64,000 bases of DNA from Chryseobacterium sp. Marseille-Q5410 (GCA_946892665.1 CAMPOT010000001.1:62001-126000), one strand, 5' to 3'; shown: positions 42,522 through 52,830, counted from the first letter of the stretch. The notes: generated from the sequence alone by a model not told the origin. Numbers and translations: made by a program.

Positions 42522-42938
42522 ATGAAAAATTTAGTTTCTTTTTTAATGATTCTATTCTTGGCTGTCAGTTGTTCCCCGCAGAACAAAGTCGCCGACAATA
42601 AAGAAAATACAGCCATTAAACCTGAAAAAAACGAAGAAGGCGAATGGGACATCGAAGTTTTGGATCCCCGATACGATTACTTCCTGAATGCGATTGCTAA
42701 ACCGATGAATATGTATTCTGAAAGTTATTTGAAGAACAAAAACGCTTTTTTGGTCTCCGAATGGAATTCCTATTACTTTTCCGGAAGATACAGAAATGTG
42801 ATTGAATCTTCCATCGATTATAATCCTCAGGAAAATTACGGATTGAAATTCGAATACAAACTCTACCAGGTTTTCGCGTATGTTCAGTGGAAATATGGCT
42901 TGAAAATGAATGGTTTAAGCCAAGCCGACGTCCGATAA
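42522..42938 (+). CDS. DUF6146-type small lipoprotein
   Basis: The 138-residue protein has a lipoprotein signal with lipobox VSC (Cys17). A short linker of Asn, Lys and Glu follows, then a compact domain with EWDIEVLDPRYDYFLNAIAKP, in parts, and SEWNSYYFSGRYRNVIESSIDYNP, also in parts. These match the Bacteroidota family DUF6146. The domain is rich in Tyr and Trp. Function is unknown. It is probably held in the periplasm or inner leaflet of the outer membrane, as no acidic export signal follows the Cys. Confidence 0.75.
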   Translation: MKNLVSFLMILFLAVSCSPQNKVADNKENTAIKPEKNEEGEWDIEVLDPRYDYFLNAIAKPMNMYSESYLKNKNAFLVSEWNSYYFSGRYRNVIESSIDYNPQENYGLKFEYKLYQVFAYVQWKYGLKMNGLSQADVR

Positions 42939-42947
42939 ACTCCAAAA

Positions 42948-42976
42948 AAAAGGTTCAGATAATTCCTGAACCTTTT
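42948..42976. terminator. Bidirectional terminator between the DUF6146 gene and sod
   Basis: AAAAGGTTCAG and CTGAACCTTTT form a perfect 11-base-pair stem with a 7-base loop and A/T runs on both sides. It serves both convergent genes. Confidence 0.85.
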
Positions 42977-42996
42977 CTATGATAGTTTAAGTGAAA

Positions 42997-43593
42997 TTAC
43001 TTATTGAATTTCTCCTCCACCTTATCCCAATTTACCACATCAAAAAATGCTGAAACGTAATCTGGTCTTCTGTTTTGGTAATTCAAATAATAAGCATGTT
43101 CCCAAACATCCAAACCTAAAACCGGAGTTCCCTTGCAATCTGAAACGGGCATCAATGGGTTGTCCTGATTTGGAGTAGAACAAACTGCTACAGAACCATC
43201 TTCTTTTTTACACAACCAAGCCCAACCAGAACCAAATCTTGTTTTCGCAGCTTCTGAAAAATCTGTTTTAAATTTTTCGAAACCGCCGTACGCTTCAATT
43301 GCGGCTTTTACGTTTCCTACCGGCTCTTTACTACCTCCCGGAGTCAAAATTTCCCAGAAAAGATAGTGGTTATAGTGACCACCTCCGTTGTTTCTTACCG
43401 CCGCTTTATCAGATCCTGTTTTGCAGATTTCTTCAATAGATTTTCCTTCCAAATCAGTTCCTTCAATCGCTTTGTTCAAGTTGTCAATGTAAGCTTGATG
43501 ATGCTTTGTATGGTGAATTTCCATTGTTTTTGCATCTATAGTAGGTTCTAATGCATCGTAAGCATAACCTAATTTCGGTAATTCGAATGCCAT
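42997..43593 (-). CDS. Superoxide dismutase (Fe/Mn type)
   Basis: The 198-residue cytoplasmic enzyme has the four metal ligands in family positions: His27 in [11 protein letters not shown], a His in [11 protein letters not shown], and the Asp and His of DVWEHAYYL. The segments [10 protein letters not shown] and NQDNPLMP are typical. The metal (Fe or Mn) cannot be decided safely from the sequence. The minus-strand promoter TTG-N20-TAAATTTG (TTG at 43650-43648, box 43627-43620) lies 26 bases before the start. Confidence 0.96.
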   Translation of the reverse strand: MAFELPKLGYAYDALEPTIDAKTMEIHHTKHHQAYIDNLNKAIEGTDLEGKSIEEICKTGSDKAAVRNNGGGHYNHYLFWEILTPGGSKEPVGNVKAAIEAYGGFEKFKTDFSEAAKTRFGSGWAWLCKKEDGSVAVCSTPNQDNPLMPVSDCKGTPVLGLDVWEHAYYLNYQNRRPDYVSAFFDVVNWDKVEEKFNK

Positions 43594-43619
43594 AATTTTT
43601 ATATTTAAATGTTAATACC

Positions 43620-43627
43620 CAAATTTA
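43620..43627 (-). promoter_or_regulatory. Promoter of the superoxide dismutase gene
   Basis: TAAATTTG on the minus strand with a minus-strand TTG 20 bases upstream (43648-43650). Confidence 0.6.
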
Positions 43628-43738
43628 ATCATAATCTCAGCGACAAGCAAAACTGAGCATCTACTTTAATAAATCTTTAACATTGATAAAAACAAAAAAC
43701 GGCTCAAAAGAACGGTTTATGATATCAGAGCATGTAGA

Positions 43739-45523
43739 TTATTTATTCATACTCATCAGAAATTCTTCATTATTTAAAGTTCCTTTGATGTTTTTGCTTA
43801 CAAATTCCATGGCTTCCACCGGATTCATATCTGCAAGATATTTTCTCAGGATCCACATGCGTTGCTGCGTAACTTCATCCAAAAGCAAATCATCTCGTCT
43901 GGTACTGGATGAAACCAAATCAATCGCCGGATAAATTCTCTTGTTGGCAATTTTTCTATCGAGTTGAAGTTCCATATTTCCGGTTCCTTTGAATTCTTCA
44001 AAAATCACTTCGTCCATTTTAGAACCCGTATCAATCAAAGCAGTGGCAATTATCGTTAAAGATCCACCTCCTTCGATGTTTCTCGCTGCTCCGAAGAATC
44101 TTTTTGGTTTATGAAGCGCATTTGCATCAACCCCACCCGATAGAATTTTCCCGGAAGCAGGCGTCACCGTGTTATATGCTCTCGCCAGACGCGTAATCGA
44201 ATCCAACAGAATCACCACATCATGGCCACATTCTACCATTCTTTGCGCTTTGGAAAGAACCAAATTTGCCACCTTCACATGTTTTTCAGCCGGTTCATCA
44301 AAGGTAGAAGCAATGACTTCTGCATTTACACTTCTTTCCATATCGGTTACCTCTTCCGGTCTTTCATCGATAAGTAAAATCATCATGTAAGCTTCTGGAT
44401 GATTGGCAGAAATCGAATTCGCAATATCTTTCAACAACATGGTTTTACCGGTTTTTGGTTGCGCCACAATCATTGCTCGCTGGCCTTTACCAATTGGAGT
44501 AAATAAATCGACAATTCGGGTAGAAAGCGTAGAATTTTTTCCTGTTAAATTAAATTTTTCCTCAGGGAAAAGCGGAGTTAGAAACTCAAACGCCACACGA
44601 TCTTTTATGAATTCTAGATCGCGACCATTTACTTCAGTTGGCTTTAGAAGAGAAAAATATTTTTCACCATCTTTCGGCAAACGAACGATTCCGCGAACGG
44701 TATCTCCGGTTTTCAATCCAAAATTTCTAATCTGGTTGGTCGAAACATACACATCATCAGGAGAAGAAATATAAGAAAAATCTGAGGAACGAAGGAATCC
44801 GTAATTATCAGGAAGTATCTCTAAAACGCCTTCAATGGTTACCAAACCATCAAAATTGAATTCTTTTTTAGGTTGTTCCTCTTGCTGATCAGTGATTTGC
44901 TGATTCCGATTTTGGTTAGGATTTTTATTCTGGTTTTTTTGGTTCGAATGCTGAGGTTTATTTTGATTGGGATTTTTGTTCCCATTCCCGTTTTGATTGG
45001 AATTCTGGTTGGAATTTTGATTTTTCTGCGGTTCCTGTTTTACTTCCACCTCGGGTGCCACTTCTACAGCAACATTTTCAGCAGGCATCGCTTCTTTGGG
45101 TGTATTTACACGCTGTCTTTTCTTCCTTTGCTGAGGCTTTTGAACTTCAGCTTCCTGGTCTTCAACTTTTTCCGCTGCTGGAACTTCTGCAGGTTTTTCA
45201 GCCGCAATTTCTGCAACAGGAGCTTCTGCACTTTCCAATGGAATTTCTGGGGAAACTTCTACAGATTTTTCTGTTTTCTTTTTCGCGGCAGGTTTTCTGG
45301 TCGCTTTTTTGGGTGCAGGAGCTGCATTTTCTTCTGTAGTCATAGGGAGTTCGGTGGCGTTGAAATAATCTTTTGCAACTTTCGTATTGGAAGCCTGAAA
45401 ATCCAGGATTGCAAAGATTTTATCATTATCGGTGCTGTTTCTAGCAAGTTTAACGCCTAAATCTTTCGTGATTTTGGTCAATTCCGATTCGGACTTCGAC
45501 CGTAACGTTTCAATGTTAAACAT
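43739..45523 (-). CDS. rho: Transcription termination factor Rho with a long disordered N/Q-rich insert
   Basis: The 594-residue protein is about 175 residues longer than E. coli Rho. It has a Rho_N helical domain (1-56), then a low-complexity region (57-222): first Ala/Glu/Pro/Lys-rich, then at 164-217 dominated by Asn and Gln with repeats such as [11 protein letters not shown]. The RNA-binding cold-shock-like domain follows (225-300), then the hexameric ATPase with Walker A AQPKTGKT (352-359), [10 protein letters not shown] and [11 protein letters not shown]. The catalytic core is intact, so the factor should be active. The insert resembles those linked to Rho condensate formation in Bacteroides. 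Confidence 0.97.
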   Translation of the reverse strand: MFNIETLRSKSESELTKITKDLGVKLARNSTDNDKIFAILDFQASNTKVAKDYFNATELPMTTEENAAPAPKKATRKPAAKKKTEKSVEVSPEIPLESAEAPVAEIAAEKPAEVPAAEKVEDQEAEVQKPQQRKKRQRVNTPKEAMPAENVAVEVAPEVEVKQEPQKNQNSNQNSNQNGNGNKNPNQNKPQHSNQKNQNKNPNQNRNQQITDQQEEQPKKEFNFDGLVTIEGVLEILPDNYGFLRSSDFSYISSPDDVYVSTNQIRNFGLKTGDTVRGIVRLPKDGEKYFSLLKPTEVNGRDLEFIKDRVAFEFLTPLFPEEKFNLTGKNSTLSTRIVDLFTPIGKGQRAMIVAQPKTGKTMLLKDIANSISANHPEAYMMILLIDERPEEVTDMERSVNAEVIASTFDEPAEKHVKVANLVLSKAQRMVECGHDVVILLDSITRLARAYNTVTPASGKILSGGVDANALHKPKRFFGAARNIEGGGSLTIIATALIDTGSKMDEVIFEEFKGTGNMELQLDRKIANKRIYPAIDLVSSSTRRDDLLLDEVTQQRMWILRKYLADMNPVEAMEFVSKNIKGTLNNEEFLMSMNK

Positions 45524-45651
45524 AAATTGTTATGTAAAAAGTATTTTTATAAGTAGGTGTAAGTAAGAAAGTTAAGCCGGACGGCTTTTCTTATTGAAGC
45601 ATTTGTACTGCAAATCTACATTAATTTTTTATTTATGCAAAAAATTATTAT

Positions 45652-45659
45652 TATTTTTG
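45652..45659 (+). promoter_or_regulatory. -7 box of the DUF4293 gene
   Basis: TATTTTTG, 18 bases before the ATG at 45678. This supports that start over upstream in-frame codons. Confidence 0.5.
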
Positions 45660-45677
45660 CACCTCATTCTCAACAAT

Positions 45678-46067
45678 ATGCTGCAAAGAATACAAACGGT
45701 TTGGATAGGTTTAGCGATTTTGGGCGCAATTTTTTTGTTCTTCACCGGACAAGATTTTTCACTTTTCGGAGAAATTCCATTCGTAACTGTTGCCTGTGTA
45801 GCGTTGGTTTTATTGGGATTATTAAGCATTTTCAGCTACAAAAACCGCAAAAGACAAATTCTGCTGAACCTTATTAGCATTATTATAAACGCTTTGTTGC
45901 TCGGTTTGTTGGCGTATTGGCTACTCAATTTATCTGGAGGAATTCATTTTCCTGAGAAAGGTATTGAGCCGTTTTTCCCGTTTTTATCGGTAATATGTTT
46001 GTTTATTGCAAATATTTTTATCCGAAAAGACGACAGGCTCGTAAAATCTGTAGACAGACTCCGCTAA
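45678..46067 (+). CDS. DUF4293-family membrane protein
   Basis: The ATG at 45678 follows the promoter and begins MLQRIQTVWIGLAIL, the conserved start of DUF4293. The 129-residue protein has four membrane helices and ends in a basic tail (IRKDDRLVKSVDRLR). The family is restricted to Bacteroidota, is commonly found beside rho, and has no known function. The gene is divergent from rho. A strong terminator follows it. Confidence 0.85.
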   Translation: MLQRIQTVWIGLAILGAIFLFFTGQDFSLFGEIPFVTVACVALVLLGLLSIFSYKNRKRQILLNLISIIINALLLGLLAYWLLNLSGGIHFPEKGIEPFFPFLSVICLFIANIFIRKDDRLVKSVDRLR

Positions 46068-46091
46068 CCTCACAACGATTTTTTTTGAGTG

Positions 46092-46115
46092 AAACAGTTC
46101 CTTCGGGAGCTGTTT
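46092..46115 (+). terminator. Terminator of the DUF4293 gene
   Basis: AAACAGTTCC and GGAGCTGTTT form a 10-base-pair stem closed by a stable TTCG loop, followed by a T run. Confidence 0.85.
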
Positions 46116-46282
46116 TTTTTTATTCCAGTGTTTGAAAATATGATCTATATAGAAAACAATTCGGGGAAAATCTATTTTTTATAGTTCATTTTTAAATTTT
46201 AGTAGAATCAATCCAAAGTAAAATGAAGAAGTAAATCTGAACTAATTGAAAAATCCGTAATTTCGCTCCTTAATTTCATTGA

Positions 46283-48121
46283 ATGAAACCATTACAACGC
46301 ATTCTTTCTTTCGCAAAACCTCATCAAAAATATCTTTTCGGAAGTATCTTTTTCAACATCATGTATTCTGTACTCAATATCTTTTCGGTAGCGACGATGC
46401 TTCCGATTCTGGGTTTAATGTTTGGGACAGTCGAGAAGGTTGATACTACAAAGCCGCCGGTAAACTCCGGGCGAATTGTAGATTTTTTCGGCTACGCAAA
46501 AGATTGGGCGTATTACACCATCCAAAAAAGTATTGATGCCAACGGAACGGTAAAAGTCCTGGCGGTTTTATGTGCCGTAACTGCAGTTGCATTTTTACTT
46601 CGAAACATTTTCAGGTATCTTGGAGCATTTCTCCTTGTAAATTACCGTGTAGGCATCACCAAAGATTTGCGGACTGCGATGTACAATAAATTCCTGAAAC
46701 TCCCGGTTTCATTTTTCACCGAAAAGCGGAAAGGAGACATGATGAGCCGCATTTCCAACGATATTGCCGGCGTGGAAGGCGGAATTATGGGAAGCCTGGT
46801 CGATGTGATCAATGCGCCGTTTATGATTATTTCCTCGCTTATCACGCTGTTTATTCTTTCACCAAAACTAACGCTCTTTTCTCTGCTTGTTTTCCCTTTG
46901 ATGGGCGGATTGATTGCCTGGGTCGGAAAAAGTCTTAAAAAACAGGCGACTGCTGCACAGGAAGAATTGGGAAATCTTTTTTCACTGGTTGATGAAACCC
47001 TGAAATCATCAAAGGTTATTAAAATTTTTAACGCCGATAAAATCTTAAAGAACAGATTTAATTCCACCACCGATAAATGGAAAAAATACGCGATCGGGAT
47101 GAGCCGCCGCCGAGAATTGGCCTCGCCGATGAGTGAATTTCTCGGGTCTGTCACTATTTTGATTATTACCTGGTTTGCCGGCGTTCAGATTTTAAATGAA
47201 CAGACCATGGAACCGGAAACTTTCTTGGTGTTTATCGGGATGTTTTTCCAGATTCTGGATCCTGCAAAGAAGTTATCGAGTGCAATTTCAAATATCCAGG
47301 GCGGAATGGCAAGTTTAGAAAGGGTTGCCGAAGTATTGGATTATGATTTAAAGGTGGAAGAAATTGCAAATCCTGTCGCTATTTCAACTTTAAAAGATAA
47401 AATTGAATTCAAAAATATTGGATTTTATTATGACAAAGACAATGTAATCTTAAAGAATTTCAGCATCGTTATTCCAAAAGGGAAAACAGTGGCTTTGGTG
47501 GGACAATCCGGCTCAGGAAAAACCACCATTGCGAATCTTTTGGCGAGATTTTACGACGTCTCCGAAGGCGAAATTTTGGTCGATGGTGAGAATATCAAAA
47601 ATCTAAATCTAAAAGAATATCGAGAACTTTTAGGGATGGTAACCCAGGAATCCGTTTTATTTAATGATTCTGTTTTCAACAATATTTTGATGGGAAATCC
47701 CGATGCAACGGAAAATGAAGTAGTGGCCGCTGCGAAAATAGCCAATGCTCATGAGTTTATTGAAAGTCTTCCGGAAAAATATTACACCAACATCGGCGAC
47801 GATGGGAACAAGCTTTCGGGCGGACAAAAACAAAGGGTTTCTATTGCCAGAGCCGTTCTGAAAAATCCGCCGATCATGATTTTGGACGAAGCAACATCGG
47901 CTTTAGACACAGAAAGCGAAAGATTTGTACAAGATGCTTTGGAAAAAATGATGGAAAACCGAACTTCGCTGGTTATCGCACACCGACTTTCAACCATTCA
48001 GAAAGCGGATTGGATTGTGGTGATGGAACGCGGAAATATCGTAGAACAGGGAACCCACGACGAGCTGATGAATAAAAATAATGTCTACAGAAGGTTGGTG
48101 GAATTGCAGAATTTTGGGTAA
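46283..48121 (+). CDS. ABC exporter, MsbA/LipA-like (fused permease and ATPase)
   Basis: The 612-residue half-transporter has six membrane helices (about 20-330) and a C-terminal ATPase. Walker A is GQSGSGKTTIANLL, the signature is LSGGQKQRVSIARA, Walker B is PIMILDEATSALD, and the switch His is in VIAHRLST. This layout matches MsbA-type lipid flippases and multidrug exporters. The loop TTKPPVNSGRI near residue 55 is specific to Bacteroidota members. It is transcribed alone; a weak TAATTTCG box lies upstream. Lipid A or lipid flipping is the family role; substrate is not provable here. Confidence 0.92.
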   Translation: MKPLQRILSFAKPHQKYLFGSIFFNIMYSVLNIFSVATMLPILGLMFGTVEKVDTTKPPVNSGRIVDFFGYAKDWAYYTIQKSIDANGTVKVLAVLCAVTAVAFLLRNIFRYLGAFLLVNYRVGITKDLRTAMYNKFLKLPVSFFTEKRKGDMMSRISNDIAGVEGGIMGSLVDVINAPFMIISSLITLFILSPKLTLFSLLVFPLMGGLIAWVGKSLKKQATAAQEELGNLFSLVDETLKSSKVIKIFNADKILKNRFNSTTDKWKKYAIGMSRRRELASPMSEFLGSVTILIITWFAGVQILNEQTMEPETFLVFIGMFFQILDPAKKLSSAISNIQGGMASLERVAEVLDYDLKVEEIANPVAISTLKDKIEFKNIGFYYDKDNVILKNFSIVIPKGKTVALVGQSGSGKTTIANLLARFYDVSEGEILVDGENIKNLNLKEYRELLGMVTQESVLFNDSVFNNILMGNPDATENEVVAAAKIANAHEFIESLPEKYYTNIGDDGNKLSGGQKQRVSIARAVLKNPPIMILDEATSALDTESERFVQDALEKMMENRTSLVIAHRLSTIQKADWIVVMERGNIVEQGTHDELMNKNNVYRRLVELQNFG

Positions 48122-48172
48122 AAATGGTTTGAGAATTTTAAAATTAACTCTTTATAGAATTTTAAAATTTAA

Positions 48173-50752
48173 TTACTTCCCAATCATCTTTTTAATCGAA
48201 TTCAGCTTCATTAAAGCTTCTATAGGCGTCAAAGTATTGATATCGATTTTTGTAAGTTCTTCTCGGATATTCTCTAAAACCGGATCATCAAGCTGGAAGA
48301 ATGAAAGTTGCATATTTTCATCAGTAATCGCTTTGGCAGAATCTTTAGATCCACTTTGTGAACGGCTTTTCTCCAGCGTTTTTAAAACTTCATTGGCACG
48401 GTTTACAACCTTTGAAGGCATTCCCGCCAGTTTTGCCACATGAATCCCGAAACTGTGCTCACTCCCTCCCGGCAATAGTTTTCGCATAAAAATAATATTT
48501 CCTTTGTTCTCCTGAATGGACACGTGGAAATTTTTAATTCTTTCGAAATTCACCGTCATTTCGTTGAGCTCATGGTAATGTGTTGCAAACAATGTTTTCG
48601 CCTGTGTCGGATGTTGATGAAGGTATTCCGCAATCGCCCAAGCGATAGAAACACCATCGTAAGTTGAAGTTCCGCGGCCAATTTCATCCAACAAAATCAA
48701 GCTTCTATCGGAAATATTATTCAAAATATTCGCCGCCTCATTCATCTCAACCATGAAGGTAGATTCCCCCGCCGAAATATTATCCGTTGCACCAACACGC
48801 GTAAAAATTTTATCGAGAATCCCGATTTCAGCATGTTTTGCCGGAACAAAACTTCCGATCTGAGCCATTAAACAAATAATGGCTGTTTGTCTTAAAATCG
48901 CTGATTTACCTGCCATATTTGGTCCTGTAACCATGATAATCTGCTGCGAATCTTTGTCCAAAAACAAATCATTCGGAATGTATTTTTCTCCTAATGGTAG
49001 CGCATTTTCAATGATCGGATGTCGCGCTTCTTTCAATTCAATCGAGTAAGAATCATTTAAATTCGGTCTCGTATAACTTTCGGAAACGGCCAGTTCCGAA
49101 AAACCAACACCACAGTCGAGCTCAGCAATAATTTTTGAATTTTCCTGAATCGAATCGATATAAATCATTACATTTTCGCAGACTTTGCGGTAAAGTTCGT
49201 GCTCTATTTTTGAGATTTTTTCTTCAGCACCAAGGATTTGGTCTTCGTATTCCTTCAGTTCTTCGGTGATGTATCTTTCGGCATTCACCAAAGTTTGTTT
49301 TCGTATCCAATAGCTCGGAACTTTGTCTTTATGCGTGTTTCGAACTTCAATAAAATATCCAAAAACACCATTGAAACTGATTTTCAAACTTGAAATTCCT
49401 GTTCGTTCGATTTCTCGTTCGCACATTTCGTCGAGGAAATTTTTTCCTTTGTTTTGCAAACCTCGCAAGTGATCGAGTTCTTCGGAAATTCCGGTTTTTA
49501 TCACATTTCCTTTTGCAATATTCACCGGAAGTTCCTCATTCAGATAATTCTGCAAATACGTGATGAGTTCTTCAAGATTATTAAGCGGCTCAAGCCATGC
49601 CAAAATCTCCGCAAAAGGATGGAGCAAATTTTTAATCTGCTGAATATTCAGCAAACTGTGGCGCAAATAACCTAATTCTTTCGGCGAAATTTTTTCCGAA
49701 GCCAATTTTCCCATCAATCGGTCAAGATCGGAAATCGATTTTAGCAGTTGCTGAATTTCATATTTCAAGTGATCCTCTTTATTGAAAAACTCAATTAAAT
49801 TTAATCGTCGGTTAATTTCATCCACTGATTTTAATGGCAAAATAAGTCGTCTTCTGAGCAATCTTCCGCCCATCGGCGTTGCGGTTTTATCGATAATATC
49901 GAGTAAAGATTTCCCTTGCGGATGGCTTGGATGAACGATTTCGAGATTTCTTAATGTAAAATGATCCATCATCAGATAATCATCCTGAGGAATCAGCTGA
50001 ATTTTTGTAATATGCTGCAAAAGTGCGTGATGGGTATCTTCTACCAAATATGCAAAAATAGATCCAGCAGCGATAATTCCGAGTTTCAAAGTCTCAATAC
50101 CAAATCCTTTCAACGAATTGGTTTTGAAATGATTGGTCAGTTTTTCGTACGCATAATTGTACTGAAAAGCCCAATCTTCCAGGTTAAATGAGTTTTTATT
50201 TTTAAGTTGCGAAGGGAGCTCCACAGATCTTTGATAAATGATTTCGCTGGGATCAAAAGTAGAAACGATGTGTAGTAATTTCTCCAAATTCCCTTCAGAA
50301 ACCAGAAATTCTCCGGTGGAAACATCTACCAAACCGATTCCGTATTTTTCTTTTTCTTTATGAATGGAAAGCAAAAAATTATTCTTTTTCGAGCTTAAAA
50401 CCTGCTCATTGAAAGTGACTCCGGGAGTAACGAGTTCTGTAACACCACGTTTTACGATACCTTTCACAGATTTTGGATCTTCCAGTTGGTCGCAAATCGC
50501 AACACGAAGTCCGGCTCTCACCAATTTCGGCAAGTAAGAATCGATGGAATGATGCGGAAAACCGGCAAGTTCGATATGACCTTCCCCGTTGGCTCTTTTC
50601 GTAAGAACAATTCCTAAAATTTGAGAAGTTTTTATGGCATCGGTACCAAAAGTTTCGTAGAAATCCCCAACCCGAAACAACAAAAGAGCATCGGGATATT
50701 TCGCCTTGATCGTGTTGTACTGCGTCATTAAAGGAGTTTCTTTCTTTGCCAT
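48173..50752 (-). CDS. mutS: DNA mismatch repair protein MutS
   Basis: The 859-residue protein recognises mismatches. The N-terminal domain has the mismatch-contact motif GDFYETFG (Phe and Glu). Connector, lever and clamp domains follow. The ATPase has Walker A GPNMAGKSAILRQ, then LLDEIGRGTSTYDGVSIAWA and FATHYHEL. The C-terminal tail is short but contains the usual helix-turn-helix (LTPIEALMKLNSIKKM). Length is normal. It converges on the MsbA-like gene with a 51-base gap containing two A/T palindromes. Confidence 0.97.
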   Translation of the reverse strand: MAKKETPLMTQYNTIKAKYPDALLLFRVGDFYETFGTDAIKTSQILGIVLTKRANGEGHIELAGFPHHSIDSYLPKLVRAGLRVAICDQLEDPKSVKGIVKRGVTELVTPGVTFNEQVLSSKKNNFLLSIHKEKEKYGIGLVDVSTGEFLVSEGNLEKLLHIVSTFDPSEIIYQRSVELPSQLKNKNSFNLEDWAFQYNYAYEKLTNHFKTNSLKGFGIETLKLGIIAAGSIFAYLVEDTHHALLQHITKIQLIPQDDYLMMDHFTLRNLEIVHPSHPQGKSLLDIIDKTATPMGGRLLRRRLILPLKSVDEINRRLNLIEFFNKEDHLKYEIQQLLKSISDLDRLMGKLASEKISPKELGYLRHSLLNIQQIKNLLHPFAEILAWLEPLNNLEELITYLQNYLNEELPVNIAKGNVIKTGISEELDHLRGLQNKGKNFLDEMCEREIERTGISSLKISFNGVFGYFIEVRNTHKDKVPSYWIRKQTLVNAERYITEELKEYEDQILGAEEKISKIEHELYRKVCENVMIYIDSIQENSKIIAELDCGVGFSELAVSESYTRPNLNDSYSIELKEARHPIIENALPLGEKYIPNDLFLDKDSQQIIMVTGPNMAGKSAILRQTAIICLMAQIGSFVPAKHAEIGILDKIFTRVGATDNISAGESTFMVEMNEAANILNNISDRSLILLDEIGRGTSTYDGVSIAWAIAEYLHQHPTQAKTLFATHYHELNEMTVNFERIKNFHVSIQENKGNIIFMRKLLPGGSEHSFGIHVAKLAGMPSKVVNRANEVLKTLEKSRSQSGSKDSAKAITDENMQLSFFQLDDPVLENIREELTKIDINTLTPIEALMKLNSIKKMIGK

Positions 50753-50799
50753 AAGTTGCTTTAGGCTTTGCGCATCGTGCTTTTAGCCATATTTTTAGT

Positions 50800-50807
50800 T
50801 AATTTTG
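50800..50807 (+). promoter_or_regulatory. -7 box of the RNA methyltransferase gene
   Basis: TAATTTTG, 14 bases before the ATG at 50822. No TTG is at the right distance upstream. Confidence 0.4.
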
Positions 50808-50821
50808 CCAAAAATACGAAA

Positions 50822-51361
50822 ATGTCATCCACCAAGAAACTGAAACTCGAAGAATTAGGCCGAATCGATATAGAAACCTTCAAACAAACTGAAAAAATTC
50901 CGTTGGTAGTAGTTTTGGACAATGTGAGAAGCATGCATAATGTAGGTGCAGTTTTCCGAACTGCAGATGCATTTATCATCGAAAGAATTGTACTTTGTGG
51001 AATTACGCCGCAACCGCCGCACCGGGAAATTCACAAAGCGGCATTAGGAGCAACCGAAAGTGTTGACTGGATTTATGAAAAAAATATTTCCGCGGCGTTA
51101 CAGAATCTACAAAATGAAAATTACATAATCGTTGGAATTGAACAAACTTCAACTTCGGAAATAATGACGGATTACACCATTAATAAAGAAGAAAAATACG
51201 CTTTAGTTCTAGGAAATGAGGTAGAAGGATTAAGCGACGAAACGCTTCCTCTTTATGACACTTTCCTGGAAATTCCACAATTGGGAACCAAACACTCGCT
51301 GAATGTTTCGGTTTGTGGAGGAATTGTGATGTGGGAATTCTTTAAAAAGCTAAAAATGTAG
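50822..51361 (+). CDS. SpoU/TrmH-family RNA 2'-O-methyltransferase
   Basis: The ATG at 50822 is chosen because the -7 box lies upstream of it. The 179-residue protein has the SPOUT knot motifs: motif 1 DNVRSMHNVGAVFRTADA, motif 2 LVLGNEVEGLSDETL, and motif 3 IPQLGTKHSLNVSVCGGIVMWEF (in parts). It transfers a methyl group from SAM to a ribose 2'-OH in tRNA or rRNA. There is no N-terminal substrate-binding domain, so it is the minimal form, like TrmL or YibK relatives. The target is unknown. It is divergent from mutS. Confidence 0.92.
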   Translation: MSSTKKLKLEELGRIDIETFKQTEKIPLVVVLDNVRSMHNVGAVFRTADAFIIERIVLCGITPQPPHREIHKAALGATESVDWIYEKNISAALQNLQNENYIIVGIEQTSTSEIMTDYTINKEEKYALVLGNEVEGLSDETLPLYDTFLEIPQLGTKHSLNVSVCGGIVMWEFFKKLKM

Positions 51362-51412
51362 CAAGTGGGAATTTTCCTTTGCTACATTTTCAGATTTTAT
51401 TATAAAAAAATA

Positions 51413-52819
51413 TTATCTCCAACCGCCGCCAAGAGCTTGATACAACTCAACTCCGGCTTTCATTTTGGCATATTCCGCATTGGAAATATTGAGTTCGGCG
51501 TTCAACGAATTTACGGACGCGTTGATCACTTCCAAATAGTTCGCCATCCCATAATTCACTAATTCCTGAGAATATTCCACCGATTTTTTGTAGGCCTCAA
51601 GTTCTTTTTTCTTCAGATCAATAAATTTATCCTGGGATTCGTACACTTTCAAGGCATCAGAAACTTCTTTACCTGCATTGAGAAGGGTTTTGCGGAAATT
51701 AAGATATGCTTTTTCTTTATTGGCCAAACTCACCTCGTAATTGGTGCGAATTTGCCTTTGGTTCAAAATAGGCTGCACCAAACCGCTTACAACATTAGCA
51801 AAAAGAGAATTTGCATTAAAAAGATGATCAATATCCAAACTTTGTACGCCACCACTTCCGGTGATTCTTAATGTTGGATAAAATTGTGCTTTCGCAGCGT
51901 TGGATAATTCAAAAGCGGAAATTAAATCATATTCGGACGCCATCACATCCGCTCTGTTTGATAACAAACTTGCTGAAAATCCAAGTTGATATTCCGCCGG
52001 CATTTTTTGTTGTACTAAAGTTGATCTTTCAATTTTCTGAGAGGGAACACCCATCAGCAGACTCATTGCATTTTCCAAAAGTGCAATTTGAGTGTCGGTA
52101 TCAATCAGCAAAGATTGTGCATTGAAAACAAGCGCTTCACTCTGTTGTACCGCAACTTCAGATAAAGTTCCGGCTTCTTTCAGCGCCTTAGTGGTTTCTA
52201 GATTTTTGTTTCTTAAAGCAATGGTTTCGTTGATAATCCTTTTCTGTTCATCCAAGGTTAAAAGTTGATAATAAGCGGTTGCAATGGCAGCAACTAAATC
52301 GCTTTTCACAGCTTTATGCGCTGCCACAGTTCCTAAATATTGAGCCAGTTGTGCTTTTTCCTGCGCTTTCATTTTGCCCCAAATATCAGCTTCCCAAGAA
52401 AGATCTCCACTTACATCAAACAAATTATTGTACTGCCGCTCACCCGAAAGTTTGCCGAGTTGGGTATTTAAGGATTGGGTTTGAAAAGTATAAGAAGGTC
52501 CCACAGAAAGCGTTGGTAAATAAGCTGCTTTGCTTTGTTTAAGGTAAGCTTCTGCAGACACAATATTTTGAAGCGCAATTCGGATATCCAAATTATTTTG
52601 TAAACCTTCATCAATATGTTTCTGAAGAACAGGATCGGTGAAAATTGATTTCCAGGAAATACTTGCAACAGAAGCAGAATCCTTTGGAAGCGCATCCGTT
52701 CGGAACAGGTTCTCGTTGATATCTTTGGGCCTTTCGTATTTTTCGCGGGTCGCACAGGACGAAACCACAAAAACGGTCAACAAAAGGAAAATGATTTTTA
52801 TGTTTAGCTGTTGTTTCAT
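51413..52819 (-). CDS. Outer-membrane efflux channel lipoprotein (OprM/NodT type)
   Basis: The 468-residue protein has a lipoprotein signal (VVSSC, Cys22) and two OEP (outer-membrane efflux) repeats forming the TolC-like barrel and alpha-helical tunnel. Typical segments are LQNNLDIRIALQNIVSAEAYLKQ (in parts), the YLPTLSVGPSY strand, and LDEQKRIINETIALRNKNLE (in parts). It is the last gene of the gbsR-adaptor-pump operon and starts 11 bases after the pump gene. The tripartite assembly exports drugs or envelope components across both membranes. Confidence 0.93.
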   Translation of the reverse strand: MKQQLNIKIIFLLLTVFVVSSCATREKYERPKDINENLFRTDALPKDSASVASISWKSIFTDPVLQKHIDEGLQNNLDIRIALQNIVSAEAYLKQSKAAYLPTLSVGPSYTFQTQSLNTQLGKLSGERQYNNLFDVSGDLSWEADIWGKMKAQEKAQLAQYLGTVAAHKAVKSDLVAAIATAYYQLLTLDEQKRIINETIALRNKNLETTKALKEAGTLSEVAVQQSEALVFNAQSLLIDTDTQIALLENAMSLLMGVPSQKIERSTLVQQKMPAEYQLGFSASLLSNRADVMASEYDLISAFELSNAAKAQFYPTLRITGSGGVQSLDIDHLFNANSLFANVVSGLVQPILNQRQIRTNYEVSLANKEKAYLNFRKTLLNAGKEVSDALKVYESQDKFIDLKKKELEAYKKSVEYSQELVNYGMANYLEVINASVNSLNAELNISNAEYAKMKAGVELYQALGGGWR

Positions 52820-52830
52820 TTTTAAATATA

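Noticed and set aside
44873-45460. Long open frame antisense to the N-terminal part of rho
   Set aside because: It is the reverse reading of the Asn/Gln/Lys/Ala-rich insert and gives only Phe/Leu/Ile/Arg-rich sequence with no family; the rho frame explains the bases.
48133-48169. Two copies of the palindrome GAATTTTAAAATT between the MsbA-like gene and mutS
   Set aside because: They are made only of A/T apart from one G each and could be chance in this composition; at most a weak convergent terminator.
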